A stretch of 64,000 nt of DNA, from the NCBI GenBank assembly GCA_958295605.1, contig OY282506.1:7457501-7521500 (forward strand), read 5' to 3'. Under the pieces are notes generated by a model. It did not search any database, was not told where the DNA came from, and saw only the letters and a list, made by a program, of their open reading frames with translations. The position numbers and the translations under genes are program-made. Origin of the DNA: Ajuga chamaepitys. Its lineage: Eukaryota > Streptophyta > Magnoliopsida > Lamiales > Lamiaceae. Below are positions 46,495 to 58,609 of this stretch, one piece after another (positions within the stretch are counted from its first letter, which is position 1; each line of letters starts with the position of its first letter).

Positions 46495-46934
46495 CTATTT
46501 TGATGTTTTGAGCATTATACGAGCAGTTGAGCGACAAGTTATTGGGGCTAATGGTGAACTTCTACTCATTATCTCTTGATGAACTTCTACTCATTATCTT
46601 TTGAGTGTTGTTTTTTAAGGCTCTTCTTTTTTGTCTTTTTTCCATTTTTTTTTGTTGGTGTATTCTTTCTATGACCATTAATTTGTTTCTCTATGTATTT
46701 TATTTTTGTGAGCATTAATCCCTTTATACGAAACAATTGCTTTCTAAGGTTTAAGTTTTTCTATTCTTTATATTAGTGGGTTGGAGATGTTAAAAGCAAG
46801 CATTGATATTCTAAGTTCAGCTAAAACTGATTTGTTCACTTGAGCTTTTGTGAATTGAAAATTTTGTGCAATATATAGAGGATGTATTATGGGAAGGAGA
46901 CGTTTAAAGTAAGCATTAATACAGTAAGTTTCAT
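46495..46934. other. Unassigned AT-rich region
   Basis: No gene is seen. A 27-base tandem repeat (gaacttctactcattatct...) occurs at about 46555-46604. The block tgttcacttgagcttttgt (46834) recurs at 49139, beyond the two Mutator-like elements. Confidence 0.5.
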
Positions 46935-46943
46935 TAAAACTTA

Positions 46944-48371
46944 GGGTTAATTACAGAATACAGCTTGTACCGTCAATGATTTTTCACTTTGTAACCTAAA
47001 GTAATTATTTTGCCGATCACAAGCTGTATAATGCGAGATTTTACTTTTGCAACTTCCGACTATATAATCTGGCATGTATAGGTCATGTGCTCATCACAGG
47101 CCTAAAAGGCCCAATAAGATGCTGACACGTGGTCATCTTTTTTAAAAAGTTTAAAATAATTTTTTAAAAGTATAAATTATTTAAAACTCTAAATAATTAT
47201 ATATAAAAAAAATCAAAAGTATAAAAAAGTTAGAAAATAAATATAAAATTCAAAAAATTATTATAAATTTTCAGAAACCAAATCATCCTTGATCCCACAA
47301 CCCAGATCCGCCGCCACCTCTTCTCCTTCATTTAATTTATTCTGTTATTGGCAAAATTATTATTCGCTGCAGCAGAACCAAAAGAAAATTTCTTCATGAA
47401 GACTTTCTTAGGATGCACATCATCTTTAGCTCGTCCACTTGTTGCCGTTGCATTCATTTATTCCCAGATTTTCTCAAACACAAATGGCCTCCAATCAACA
47501 AAAAGGGTTTCTTCATGCTTTTATGCTAATCCAAAACGGTGTGATGACGATGAGTGTTGCCGCTGATTTTTCAAGAGATTAGGAGGAGGGTGGTGTCCTC
47601 ATGCAGCGGAGGGACTAGGTTTGGCAATGGCGCAGCGGCGGATCTCGGGAGAGGGAGTTGTATTTGCAGAGTTCGGTTTGGGTCAGCTAGTGTTTCATCC
47701 ACAGATTGTTGAGCAGTTTGTTGAATTTGTGCACTTTTATTTTCATAAGAATTTGTGTGTGGAAATTGAGAAATTTGGTTGAAAAGGGGGTATCAGGATG
47801 AGTTTAAGAGTAGGAGATTTTATTATTTTTTTAGAATATATTTTTATTTTAAAATTAATTTTTCTGAAAATATATTTCTCTTCAAAAATAATTTTATGAA
47901 ATAAAATTTTTTATTTTCTGAATTTTAAATGAAGTTTTAAAAAGTTTTAAATATTTTTTTAAAGAAAATAATATTTTTTAGTTTTTTTAGTTTTAAATGA
48001 ATATTAGAATTTTCAAAATAATTTTTAAATGAATTTTAAAATAATTTTAAAAAATAAACTTTTAATTTTCTGAAATTTTTTTCTGATTTTTTATATTTTT
48101 AATATTTTATATAAAATTATTTAGAGGTTAAATTATTTTTATATTATTTTAATAAATTATTTCTATTTTTTTAAATAAGGTGACCACGTGTCGCTATCTT
48201 ATTGGCCATTTTTAGCATGTGCTGAACACATGGTCTATACATGCCGGAATATATAGTCGGAGGTTGCAAAAGTAAAATCTCGCATTATACAGGTTGTGAT
48301 CGAAAAAATAATTACTTTAGGTTGCTAAGTAAAAAATCGTTGAAAGTACAGCTGCCTTCTGTAATTAACAC
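46944..48371. mobile_element. Non-autonomous Mutator-like element 1 (Pack-MULE candidate)
   Basis: It is 1,428 bp with long inverted termini (at least 200 bp per side, GGGTTAATTACAGAA... at the left, GTGTTAATTACAGAA... at the right on the opposite strand). It is flanked by 9-bp duplications taaaactta / taagactta with one mismatch (46935-46943, 48372-48380). The unique centre (47282-47790) is less AT-rich and gene-like (ccgccgccacctcttctcct, ggtttggcaatggcgcagcg), which suggests a captured fragment. No transposase is present. Confidence 0.82.
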
Positions 48372-48382
48372 TAAGACTTATA

Positions 48383-49128
48383 GGCGGCGGCTATTCGCAG
48401 TCCACTAAGTTTCTCAACGCAAAGCGTTAATTTAATAAATTAAAATACTAATATAATATATCTAGAACATCCGAGTGGAGAAATACTCGGAGCCTTTTCT
48501 GTCTTTCTCTTCTCTTGAAGTTTTGATTGTTTATGTATTTCTGCCTTTGGCTACATTCACCCTCAACGGAGAGAGCAATGAAACCAATGCCTCTACCGGT
48601 GGGCGAGGAAGTTAGCCACAAGCTCGTTCGTTTTTTTTACTTTCGACGAAGCCGGAGTCTTTTGCCCTGCTACGGCAAGAGACAACTAATAATCTGTGGA
48701 GGGTGCCCACCATACGGCTGCTGAATAAACTTTTTTACTGTTGAGGAAGACTTACTACTTAGACCCCAGCTTGTAGCCAATAATAATTAATTTCTTTGAT
48801 TTGGTTTCTTAGTTTTGTAGTTGCTGATCATTTTTTTAAAAGAGGATCCAATGAACTATTATATGTTTTTATACTGCTATCATATCTGATGATTCTTATG
48901 TTTTGCAGTAGGCGGAGTGTGATTATTGTCACTATGTATTTCGTTGTTTATAAGTCCTCATGAAGTCTTTGCGAGAAGAAAAAAAAAAAAAAGCATAATT
49001 TAGAGAGAGTAAATTTGGTATTGAATGGGTTGTATCAAGGAATCTGTACTTATTTTTCATATATAAATGGGCTACGATGAGAAGTGGGTTACCTTAAGAA
49101 ATCTAGTGGGCTGCAAATAGTCGCTGCC
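48383..49128. mobile_element. Non-autonomous Mutator-like element 2
   Basis: It is 746 bp with about 32-bp imperfect inverted termini (GGCGGCGGCTATTCGCAGTC and GGCAGCGACTATTTGCAGCC). It is flanked by 9-bp duplications agacttata / aaacttata (48374-48382, 49129-49137) with one mismatch. The interior includes a 65-codon open frame (48527-48724) of no recognised identity, possibly captured host sequence. Confidence 0.8.
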
Positions 49129-49137
49129 AAACTTATA

Positions 49138-49719
49138 TTGTTCACTTGAGCTTTTGTAAATATGTAAATATTATGCAATATACAGAGCATGTATTTTTAC
49201 ATTGGCATTGCTATTCCAATGTTGTTTTTTGGCACTAGCTGTATTTGCATATTTTTTATTCTAATTTTGTTCTCGGTTTTTGTCTTATTGACCTTCAAAT
49301 TATGCTATAGTTTATACTCCCAAAGATTGTCACCATTCACTCTCAATTTTTATTCTATGATCCAATGTAGTGGTTAAGAAAATATACTAAAATTGGCAAA
49401 ATAAGTTAAAGACGTAGTTTATTGCCTCTGTATTCCGTGGCTATAGAAACCAATGTGTCTTTCATCACTCTTATTTGGCGAGTATCAAACTTGTGGAAGT
49501 AAGATTGAAACATATAGGTAGTAAAAAATGTGTCTTACATCCCCTTATTTGAGTACATCAATAATATTTGTGGAAGTAAGATGGCGATCTACTCTATTTT
49601 CTATAAATTCATATCTTCTTAGATGGTGTTGTGTCTATACCAGTTGATGAAAAGGAAAAGTGAAAAGTTTTTGCCTCTACTGCAGATTAAAAGAACAATT
49701 CAGACATTGATCGACTTAA
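49138..49719. other. Unassigned region with an imperfect tandem repeat
   Basis: No gene is seen. A unit ending ttgtggaagtaagat and starting atgtgtctt occurs twice (about 49451-49506 and 49530-49582). Confidence 0.5.
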
Positions 49720-51048
49720 TCTATATATATATAAAAGTAAAATGGAGGGCATTCATGTAATTTTGGCTTTCCCTCCAAAAAAATTTAGATAAAAGTTGGT
49801 AACTTTTTCTTATTTTTGGTAAGTTCATAACTTTCTTTTACTTTTCTAAAATACAAATAACATTTTCATTTTTAATCCGATTTTTATGCATAACATACCA
49901 AATTATTTATCTTTTCACGACCTTCGATTCAACATCAGTATCACATATATTATAATGAGATATTTGATTTGAATAAACAAATTGTTAGTTGGTTAATTAT
50001 TTGTGCTAGAATTAATGTTTATTGTGAATTGAACTATAATATTTTGGTTTTAGTTACAACTAAAATTAGTAAAATAATTTTTTTATAAAAAGATTTGAGT
50101 TTTTTTTTTTATAAAAATACAGCTAATTAATTTATTTTATTTGACATGAATTTTTCATTATTTTTTTTCTTTAAGTCAGGGAGAAAATCCATTGTTTAAA
50201 TAATGAAAGTCCTACTTTATTAAATCAAAGGCAACAACAACAATACCTATTTTATAATCAACTTTTTAAATCATCAAATTTGCTAAAATATCTTCTTATC
50301 ACGACTTTGAGCATATATATAATTGTATATTAAAATAATTACTGAAATTATTTTTAATAACGAGTATTTTGTTAAAATTACTCTTTTAAGGAAATTTACT
50401 CTTTGTAGCCTAAATTATGACTTTTGTTACATTTGGTAATCTTTTTAATTTTTTACTTTTACTAAAACTTCAATTATATGTTTTTACACTTTCTAAGCTA
50501 AATAATACTTGGTCGCACAAATTAACATCAAATGCCTTTTTTACTCTTAACAATCTAAACAAATTTATTCGCATTAATCAATTTTTATCTTCAAATAAAT
50601 AAACTATTTATAAGAAGACTATAACATTTATATAAATAATTTATAATACCTAATAAAATACGAAAAATATTTAAATATTTTGAAGAAATCAAAGACTTTA
50701 ATTTGTTGTTCGAATCATTAAATAAATTTTGAATTTTATTTTGTTAGAATAAGATTTTATTAAATAAAAATTATTTAAGTGTTTAAAATCACCGAATGAA
50801 ATGTTAAAAGTATCAAATGAAAATTCAACGTTATAAAGAAAAAATTTATAGTTAGAACTTGAAAGTTTATTTAGATAAAGTAAAAGTTAAATATAAAATA
50901 AAAGCATGGACATAATGAGAAAAGTATTAAACTTTACATTACATATGATCCAAATAAAATAACATTGTTCCTTTTATTATATATTTTATGGTTATTTTTA
51001 ATTATTTATAGTTAGAATTTAAAAATTATTTTATAAATTTAAAAAAAA

Positions 51049-51084
<36 letters not shown>

Positions 51085-52176
51085 TATAAGCCACAGTAGG
51101 TGACACTTTCCAGCCTAAAATTTTAGACTGTGATTGGTAAGTTGTTGTTACATTTGGTAAGAATCAAAATTTATTCACTTTTTAAAGTTGCAAATATCTT
51201 TTTTTCATTTCTAATATATTTATTATGTATACTATATCAAATTAATCATCTTTTGACGATGTTTGATTTGACATCCATAATATATTTTATTTAAAATATT
51301 ATATCTTTTGTTTGTTGATTATTTACATAAGATTTCAGTGTTTAATGTGGGTTGTACAAAAAATATAGTATTGGTTTAGAATACAATTAAAATTCATTCA
51401 AATAATTCTCTTTGACAAATTATTTTACTTGATTATTTCATTGAAGCCACAACTAATCGGTTTATTTTATCTGACATGAATTGTCTCAAATTAATATTTG
51501 ATTTATAATCAGCTTATTGAATTATTGAATTTGCTAATGCTTATTTGATATAATAATTATTTATGTTGATAAATCACAAAACCATGATTTTCGCTCATAT
51601 ATATAACTTTATATATGATAATTAATCTTAGTTTTTTTTTGTTTTTTTTTTTTATATTTTAAATATATTAATGTTATTTTTCTATAAATAATTACAATTT
51701 GAAGCCTATACTATGATATTATTGCAACTAAACTTCTTTTAAATAAGTAAAATTAACCAACTAGAACTATATGTTTTTTAGACTTTGCAACCTAAACAAT
51801 ACTGAGTCACATTAACCTATCTCAATTATGTCTTCTTTTCTTTTCTTTTTTCACATTTTGCACCCTAAGCAATTTTTTTTTCTTTTTTTTTTACTTTAAC
51901 CAATGTATATTTTTAAATGAATCTATACTATTGACAATATAAATTTTTAATTTAATTGAAACTTTTGGACATATATATGAAAGTATTAAGAAATATTAGA
52001 GCACTCATATGTTTTATTTTGTTGTTCCAACTATTGAATTATTTTGTTATTCAAACTATTGAATAACTTTTGAATTTTATTTTGTTAATTTGTTATCCTT
52101 TGTATATCGAAAATACCAAGTAAAATACTAAAACTTGCAAATAAGATTTTTTAAAAGGAGATAGTTATAGTTAGAA

Positions 52177-52305
52177 TTTTTTTTCTCCTAATCTAAGAGC
52201 AAAGAAAAAACCCCTCCCTTCCCCTCCAAGATGACTCGAACCCAGAACCAAAGACGTAGGTAGTAGATGCTCTACCACTTGAGATATCCAACTTCGTCGA
52301 GATAT
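52177..52305 (-). mobile_element. tRNA-derived SINE
   Basis: On the minus strand an A box (TATCTCAAGTGGTAGAGC, 52286-52269) and a B box (GGTTCGAGTC, 52242-52233) are spaced as in a tRNA-type polymerase III promoter. They are followed by a short body and an A-rich 3' tail (plus-strand T8 at 52177-52184). An imperfect direct repeat (atagttatagttagaa / atagttataatttaaa, at 52161 and 52306) flanks it. There is no cloverleaf-capable intact tRNA, so this is a SINE rather than a tRNA gene. Confidence 0.75.
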
Positions 52306-52801
52306 ATAGTTATAATTTAAAACTTTATCTAGATAACTTTAAATATTTAAAGTAAAACGGAAAGAATTAAAGAAGAATAAATTTCTTATAATATTATCCA
52401 GTTTATTTTATTTAATAATATGAGTTGGTAGTTAGATATTTATGTTTGTTTTAATATTCATAATTAATTAAGATATTATGCACATAGGTGAAGAATGATG
52501 CAAACACACTAAATGTGTGTTTGGATTTCAAAGATAAGAAATGATCATTTTGAAAAAGATATATATATTTTTTTATATTGAATATTTATCTTAATATTAA
52601 TATATATATATATATATAAAGTAAGTTATATTAAATTCATATATGACGTCCGAGAAACTTATATTTACATTACATATAATTTTATTTATGTCTTATCTTA
52701 TATTTTAAAAAATATATATTTTATTATGATAAAACGATCACATATTTAAATATTAAATTTATATTTAGTTTTATTAAAATTATTACTTCTTAATTAAACT
52801 T

Positions 52802-52816
52802 CCGTGCATCGCACGG
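52802..52816 (+). repeat. Helitron B subterminal hairpin
   Basis: CCGTGC-ATC-GCACGG has perfect 6-bp arms and lies eight bases before CTAG. Confidence 0.85.
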
Positions 52817-52828
52817 GAGTATCACTAG

Positions 52829-53343
52829 TACTCATTAATAGTAGGGTATGTAATGGATGCAACTGTACCTCTATTAAATGCGTTATTTTGAGGAGTTTGG
52901 TATGTCCATATGTAATGTCTATGTTTATTTTTATTTATAAAATAGTCATTTAAATTTAGGATCAATAATGTAAATATGTGATGCAATGCCCCTGTGTTAG
53001 GAAGAATATTCTTACGTCAAAAGGTCAAAGTTTAATACTAATGTTACCCAATCATATGAAAATTAGAATGATTTTTTCTCTCACTTATCATATATATTTT
53101 CAACATCTTCATTTTCTAAATGTTGATAATGACAATATGTCGAATGTCGTACAAATGTGGAAACTTATGTTCTCTTAATTAGTATTGTTAGTATGAGTTC
53201 ATCAATTCTATTGTGCCCTTTTTTACTGTGTTGGTACTTCAAAATCTTTAGTTAGTAACTTTTTGTATTTTTTTCAATATTACTCCTTTCTTTTATAGTT
53301 ATTCTTTAGCAATAATATAACTCATCCATTTATGATTAATTTA

Positions 53344-53375
<32 letters not shown>

Positions 53376-54756
53376 TCTCCCGTACATCATATGGGTACAC
53401 ATCGAGTACATTATAGAATAATAAAATAATTAATACATCACATTCAAAATAATTATATGGTGTATAAAATAATGTGTCAAGCCAATTCAAATAAGTTGCT
53501 TAAAATAAACATATTTTTTACACCGATCTGCATTCTCTTTTTAGATGGACTAGTCAAATTCACATTTTTTTTTTCTTCAAAAGATATGATATAGAAAATA
53601 TGGGACAATAACTATGCATAATTCTTACAAACTTTTTATATATAAATAATTATTCCAGTTTTATTTATAATTATAGGCTTATCACATAGACAATAAAAAT
53701 TTATGTCCTAGTTTACATTTAAATATAATTTTAATAGAAAATATTTTGTAGCTAAACCATATGATATTTTTTATAAAAACTACTTTTTATAGAGGATTTT
53801 GCTTTAAGTTTTTAATTTTTATTTAAATGCAATCGTCATTATCGGTCAAGAACCTGAAAGATAAATCAACTATCAATTCAAGTTCTGAATGAAAACTTCC
53901 ATCAATTTAGGGCCTAAAAGAATTAAAACTATCAATGAAAGATTCATATATCTAAAATTATTATAGGACCTATTAGAAAATAACAAAATCCACAAAATAA
54001 ACTTATCTCGAAGTGACAAACACCTGAACATACGTCAAAAGTCTTTCACTATATTGCTATTTTCAAAATTATTATTTGATATAACTAAAATAATTAAGCA
54101 ATTTACAATTTGCTACATTATCGCCTTTGACGTCGACACATCTTATTGGCACTACACACCTACATTATCTTTTTATTTATATGAAATCATGAAAAATAAT
54201 ATGAATTAATTGTACAACATCAAGTTCTTTTTGTCAAATCATAACCAAAACCATTAAAAACTGCAATAATTAGTGTAAATTTGTTCTGGCTATGGAGCTT
54301 TGTATATGTAATACTCTGATATTTTCTTGGAAAACAAATATAAAGTTATACTTCAATCATCCCCAAAAGGAAAAAAAAAAAGAAAAACGAAAAAATAGTT
54401 ATCTATTCATCACCATGCATTATTCTTAATATTTTTCTTCCTTTCTTCGTGGGTGGGAGGATGACATACCTAGAAATATTTGGGCTTGAATCGAGCATGC
54501 TAAGTGGGCAAAAAAAAAAAATATTAGTGTACAAATGTAAAGAAAAATATAAAAATTGAAGCATTTTCACCTCCATATATTTCTTTTATCATAGGAAATA
54601 AAAAAACAAAGAGTTCTCCAAACGGGCCCATGAATTTTTTTTGGTATACAAACTTAAAATATTGAAGCCAAAAAATTAAAGTATTTGCAACGCTCTAGAT
54701 ATTTATTAAAATAAAAGTTAAACGCTAGAGGGAGGATTTGAACGTTTGTCTTTAAA
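52829..54756. other. AT-rich region without recognised genes
   Basis: No gene is seen. A possible degraded Helitron end (cccgtacatcatatgggtac followed by cgag) lies at 53379-53410, next to a (TA)n tract at 53348-53374. A B-box-like ggatttgaacg lies near 54734 without an A box. Confidence 0.45.
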
Positions 54757-56309
54757 TCCCCCTACCTATAAAAGTGTGGATGTTTCTTACAAAATAATGT
54801 ATGGACACAAATACCCCTACATCTATAACTATAAGTTAAGGTCAAACACGTAATTGTCATATAATTAAGTTACACTAATTAATTTCAAAACAATAATGGT
54901 GGAAAAATAACTTATATCTTAACTCCCAATAAATTAAAGACATATTTAAAAACAAATCACCTATTTTATATTTAAGTTTTGTTACTTTGTCGTTATATGA
55001 TATAATTATTATTTGTTTAGTGAATAGAATTTTATTTAATTTACTTTATTTGGTTGTATTCTGGATTGAGTTTATAAAGTAGCACTTTCAACTTTTACGA
55101 CTTTATATTCCAAATCATCGACATCAGGTATTGTAATTTTCATGACCAATAACTTCTGTATTTCAAATTGTCTTTGAATCATGGAGCCTTCTACTAATTA
55201 ATTAAATGAGAATGTAATATTTCACTACTAAAGAAAATAATATTTTTTATGATATGGATGATGGCATTATATCAAAATAGTAGTTATACTTAAACTTCAA
55301 CTTACGTCATTTAAATTATTCATGTCTCCCTAATTCTTAAAAATATGAGCTGCTTCTTACAAATTAATATCATAACTAAAATATCCTTAAATCATATTAT
55401 AACATATACGAAGAATCAAGTAATTTAATATAAATTTAGTAAGATTGAATTGGATTATTAAGATGCCTACCATAAAAATTATGAATAAGAATTGAAATAT
55501 GTTGAGAAGGGTAAACGAGAGTTCAATAGTTATTTTCTTTAAAAAAAATCCAAAATTTAATAAAAATAATTGTATATTGAATTATATCTCAAGAGCTTGT
55601 AACAATTTAAGCATATACATAATTTATTATGAAAAGTTTTGACTTTTTCAATTTTAACAAAGTGATGCAAGTAAGAATTTTATATATAATTTAGAGAGAA
55701 TAAAGAATAAGTTTATTCATGAATCTTCAAACTAATAGAGTGAGTTAATATAATAGAGCTACGTAGTTTAAGATTTTTTTGGTGAAATTTATTATTTTAG
55801 TTGTGCCATATCTTTTAGATATAAAACTTAAAAGGGTTCTCATAAGCACATATATAAAATTATTTGATAATATTTTCATCATTTTTAAGTTAAGCATTAA
55901 CAATACTTCATACATATGTTGTTTTTAATTAACTATGAATGTAAATATATTACAATATGGAGAAGAAAAAAATTTATAGACTAGTGAGTTATGATTTTAT
56001 AATTAAGTTTATTCAACATTGGTGTTTAATAAAAATTATAAGCAAACATGATAAATATTTTGATTTGTTAAATTATGTTATTTTTCTTCTTTTTTAGATG
56101 GTTTGATTTAATTACTTAGTTATGTCATATCTTATAATGAAAAGTTTATCCTGGCCATCATATTGGCAAATAGGCATATCCCTAAGCTGACTGCGCGGAA
56201 GGAATAAGGGATTAGCTCAATGAGTACTAGAAAGGGTGCTAGAGGCAGTGGGACTCCTGCGAGTAATGAGAAGCTTAAAAAATGAAGTATGTTTCTTGCG
56301 AAAAAGTAA

Positions 56310-58090
56310 AAAAGGTAGTGTCCCTGATATTAAATCAGTCTAAACTAGAAAAAGAATATGTCCATATATATATATATACACACACACACTCACACACATA
56401 CTTAAAGTAGTTAAGAAAAAGATGAAATAAACTAAAGGAGCTTCATGTAAAATTAAGTATAATTAATTTCAAAATGAAAGCGAATTTTAAATTTGCAAAG
56501 GAAGAGAAAGGGTAAGCAATAAAAATAATTCTGTTATTACTTTAAAGAAAAAGTAAAAAGATTCACAATAGAAATAAGTAGGTCTATTAGTAGGTCTTCA
56601 GGAACCACCAAGAACCGTTCGTAGAAAAATTAACCACTAAAAATAATATGTATCTTTATGGCTTATTATCTTTGTCATCTAAAATTAATGTGTAAATTTT
56701 AAAATTTATTCCTCTAATTATAAAGCCATTAACCTTTGTGGATATGTGCATTTGGTCAATTTTACTAGAAATCATTGACAATCCACCAAAGATGGAATTT
56801 AAAACAAAAAAAAAATGGATATCCATGAAAACATAAAGTATGACCTTACACAAAAACTCTTTTGTGTTGATCAAAACAAACAGTATCGAGAGTTATCTAA
56901 GTATATTTAATTATCTAATCAGTTCTTAAATCAGAAGACCAAGAAATTATCTAGCCAATTAAATCAATGTATTAAAAAAATATAATGTTGAAATTCATCG
57001 GCACATTGTACAACGTAATGAACATAGAGAACTATAAGTCCAAATAAATTACAAAAATCGAAAGAGAATAAAAAATAATAATAATCCATGCATACAAAAA
57101 AAATAAGATCATTTACGAAACATGGTCATATATCAAGGAAAAAATTCTTTAGTGTTGATTTTTTTTAAAAGAAAGTAGTTCTAATTTTAATCAATCTAAA
57201 CTGAGGATAATATATGTCTATATATATTGATGTATATTTAAAAGAAAGATAAAAAAAATTAAAGAAGAATCACGCAATATTAAATATAATTAATTTCAAA
57301 ATAAAGGAATATAGAAAACAAAAAAGACTTTGATTTACAATTATGGTTTTTAAGCATATATTTTTAGATGAAAAGTTCACTTCAATAATTATTTTCAAAT
57401 TTGCAAATAGGAAGAAGAAATAACAAAAAAAAAAATTGCTATTACTGTATATAAAAGTGAAAAGATCCACAATAGAATCAAGTCTCCAAGAAGTCCATTC
57501 AAAAATTTTAGAAGGTCCTTAATTTAAGTAAATGAAAATAAACCACTTAAGAGTTGTTACACAAATGTATGTTTATGACTTATTAGCTTTGCCATCTAAA
57601 ATTATTAGGCGAAATTCAAGCTTTAGTCTTGTAACTATAAAAGCCCAGTACCTTTTTTGGTTCTGTGAATTTGATCATTGTTACATTAAATCATTGACAA
57701 CATCCTCCTAAGATTGAATTTCTTCGAAAATAATAAATGCTTTAGTCAAGCAAAACTTCCTTTATATTGATGGGGAAAAAAATACTGAATGTATTTTAAG
57801 TATATTTAATCATCTAATTAATAATTTAGTCATAGAACACCAAGAACTTTTCTAGCCTATTTAATCAAAGTATCAAAATATATAATTATGAAAATTTATG
57901 CATATGATATGCAACACAATGAACTTTGAGAACCAGAAGTCTAATTAAAAATCAAAAATAAAAAGAACAAAAACATAATAATATACGCATACAACATAAT
58001 AAGACCATTTCAGCAGCACTGTCATAAATCAAGCAACTCTTTAGTGTTGGTGTTTTCTTTTTTTTTTCTTTTTTGTAAAAAAATATTCCG
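56310..58090. repeat. Roughly 850-bp tandem segmental repeat inside Helitron E
   Basis: Copies span about 56310-57160 and 57160-58090. Shared landmarks are cacaataga near a-agt-ggtc, gacttattagctttgccatctaaaatta-type sequence, atcattgacaa, and a c-t-tttagtgttg stretch close to each copy's end. Confidence 0.7.
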
Positions 58091-58204
58091 ATTCTAAATT
58101 TATTTAATCTAAATATTTCCTTTGTCATAACACACCTTAGTCTTTTTTAGCTAAATCAATTTAACTAGATTATGATATATTTGCTTTTATAAATTGACGT
58201 GTAC

Positions 58205-58221
58205 CACGTGCATCGCACGTG
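58205..58221 (+). repeat. Helitron E subterminal hairpin
   Basis: CACGTGC-ATC-GCACGTG has perfect 7-bp arms. Confidence 0.88.
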
Positions 58222-58348
58222 AGGCTTTACTAGTTGTAAAAAATATACTAATCATTAGACTACATGAATTGATTGTTTAGAGAAACATACCTAATACCTA
58301 CATATTATATATAGGTACAAAAAATAATTTCGGTTCCCAAAAATATTA

Positions 58349-58609
58349 CATTCTCCGTTCTATATTAATTGTCGTTCTAGTTACTTCTTTTTTCAATTAA
58401 TTGATGTCTTAGATATTTTTCACGAATTCTACCAATTTTCTCCCTAGACTCAATCCCAGAATACCTCTACTTTTCAACATATCACAGATATTTTATTTGG
58501 TCAATTTTTTATCCTCTAATATTAGTTGAGAGTATATCTGTCAAAATATTTCATCCTTAATTCTTTCAATTTTTTTTCTAAAACGTCAATTAATATAAAA
58601 GGAAGGAAG
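58349..58609. mobile_element. Stowaway-like MITE
   Basis: It is 261 bp with inverted termini of the ttctccgttctatattaatt / cgtcaattaatataaaaggaa type, TA on both sides (58347-58348, 58610-58611) and no coding. Confidence 0.75.

Larger units (their letters stand above)
45933..46579 (+). pseudogene. Small unknown open frame interrupted by a solo LTR
   Basis: ATG at 45933 opens MSKKDEHRVFIHLD and runs into the LTR. With the LTR and one copy of the gactt duplication left out, the frame continues without a break through VERQVIGANGE to a TGA at 46577. That makes only about 42 codons. I do not recognise the peptide. It could be a truncated exon or chance. Confidence 0.3.
49720..52828 (+). mobile_element. 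Helitron B, possibly two fused Helitrons
   Basis: The 5' end is A|TCTATATATATATAAAAG. The 3' end is CTAG (52825-52828) followed by T, with a CCGTGC-ATC-GCACGG hairpin eight bases upstream. A second 5'-like start, A|TCTATATATATAT, occurs at 51049. Sequence after each start is similar (about 49770-50100 versus 51120-51440), so a second related Helitron may have inserted into or replaced the 3' part of the first. No coding remains. A SINE sits at 52177-52305. Confidence 0.72.
54757..58233 (+). mobile_element. Helitron E, internally duplicated
   Basis: The 5' end is A|TCCCCCTACCTATAAAAGTG. The 3' end is CTAG (58230-58233) followed by T, with a perfect CACGTGC-ATC-GCACGTG hairpin (58205-58221) eight bases upstream. 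It is 3.5 kb, AT-rich and non-coding. An internal segment of about 850 bp is repeated in tandem (56310-58090). Confidence 0.72.

Noticed and set aside
46124..46503. Two plus-strand frames in the solo LTR
   Set aside because: They read LTR sequence antisense to its transcription and include the 39-bp duplication; no known product.
53376..53410. Possible Helitron 3' terminus
   Set aside because: The hairpin is imperfect and CTAG is replaced by CGAG; too degraded to call.
54690..54760. B-box-like motif suggesting a second SINE
   Set aside because: No A box at the right distance, and no tail or target duplication.
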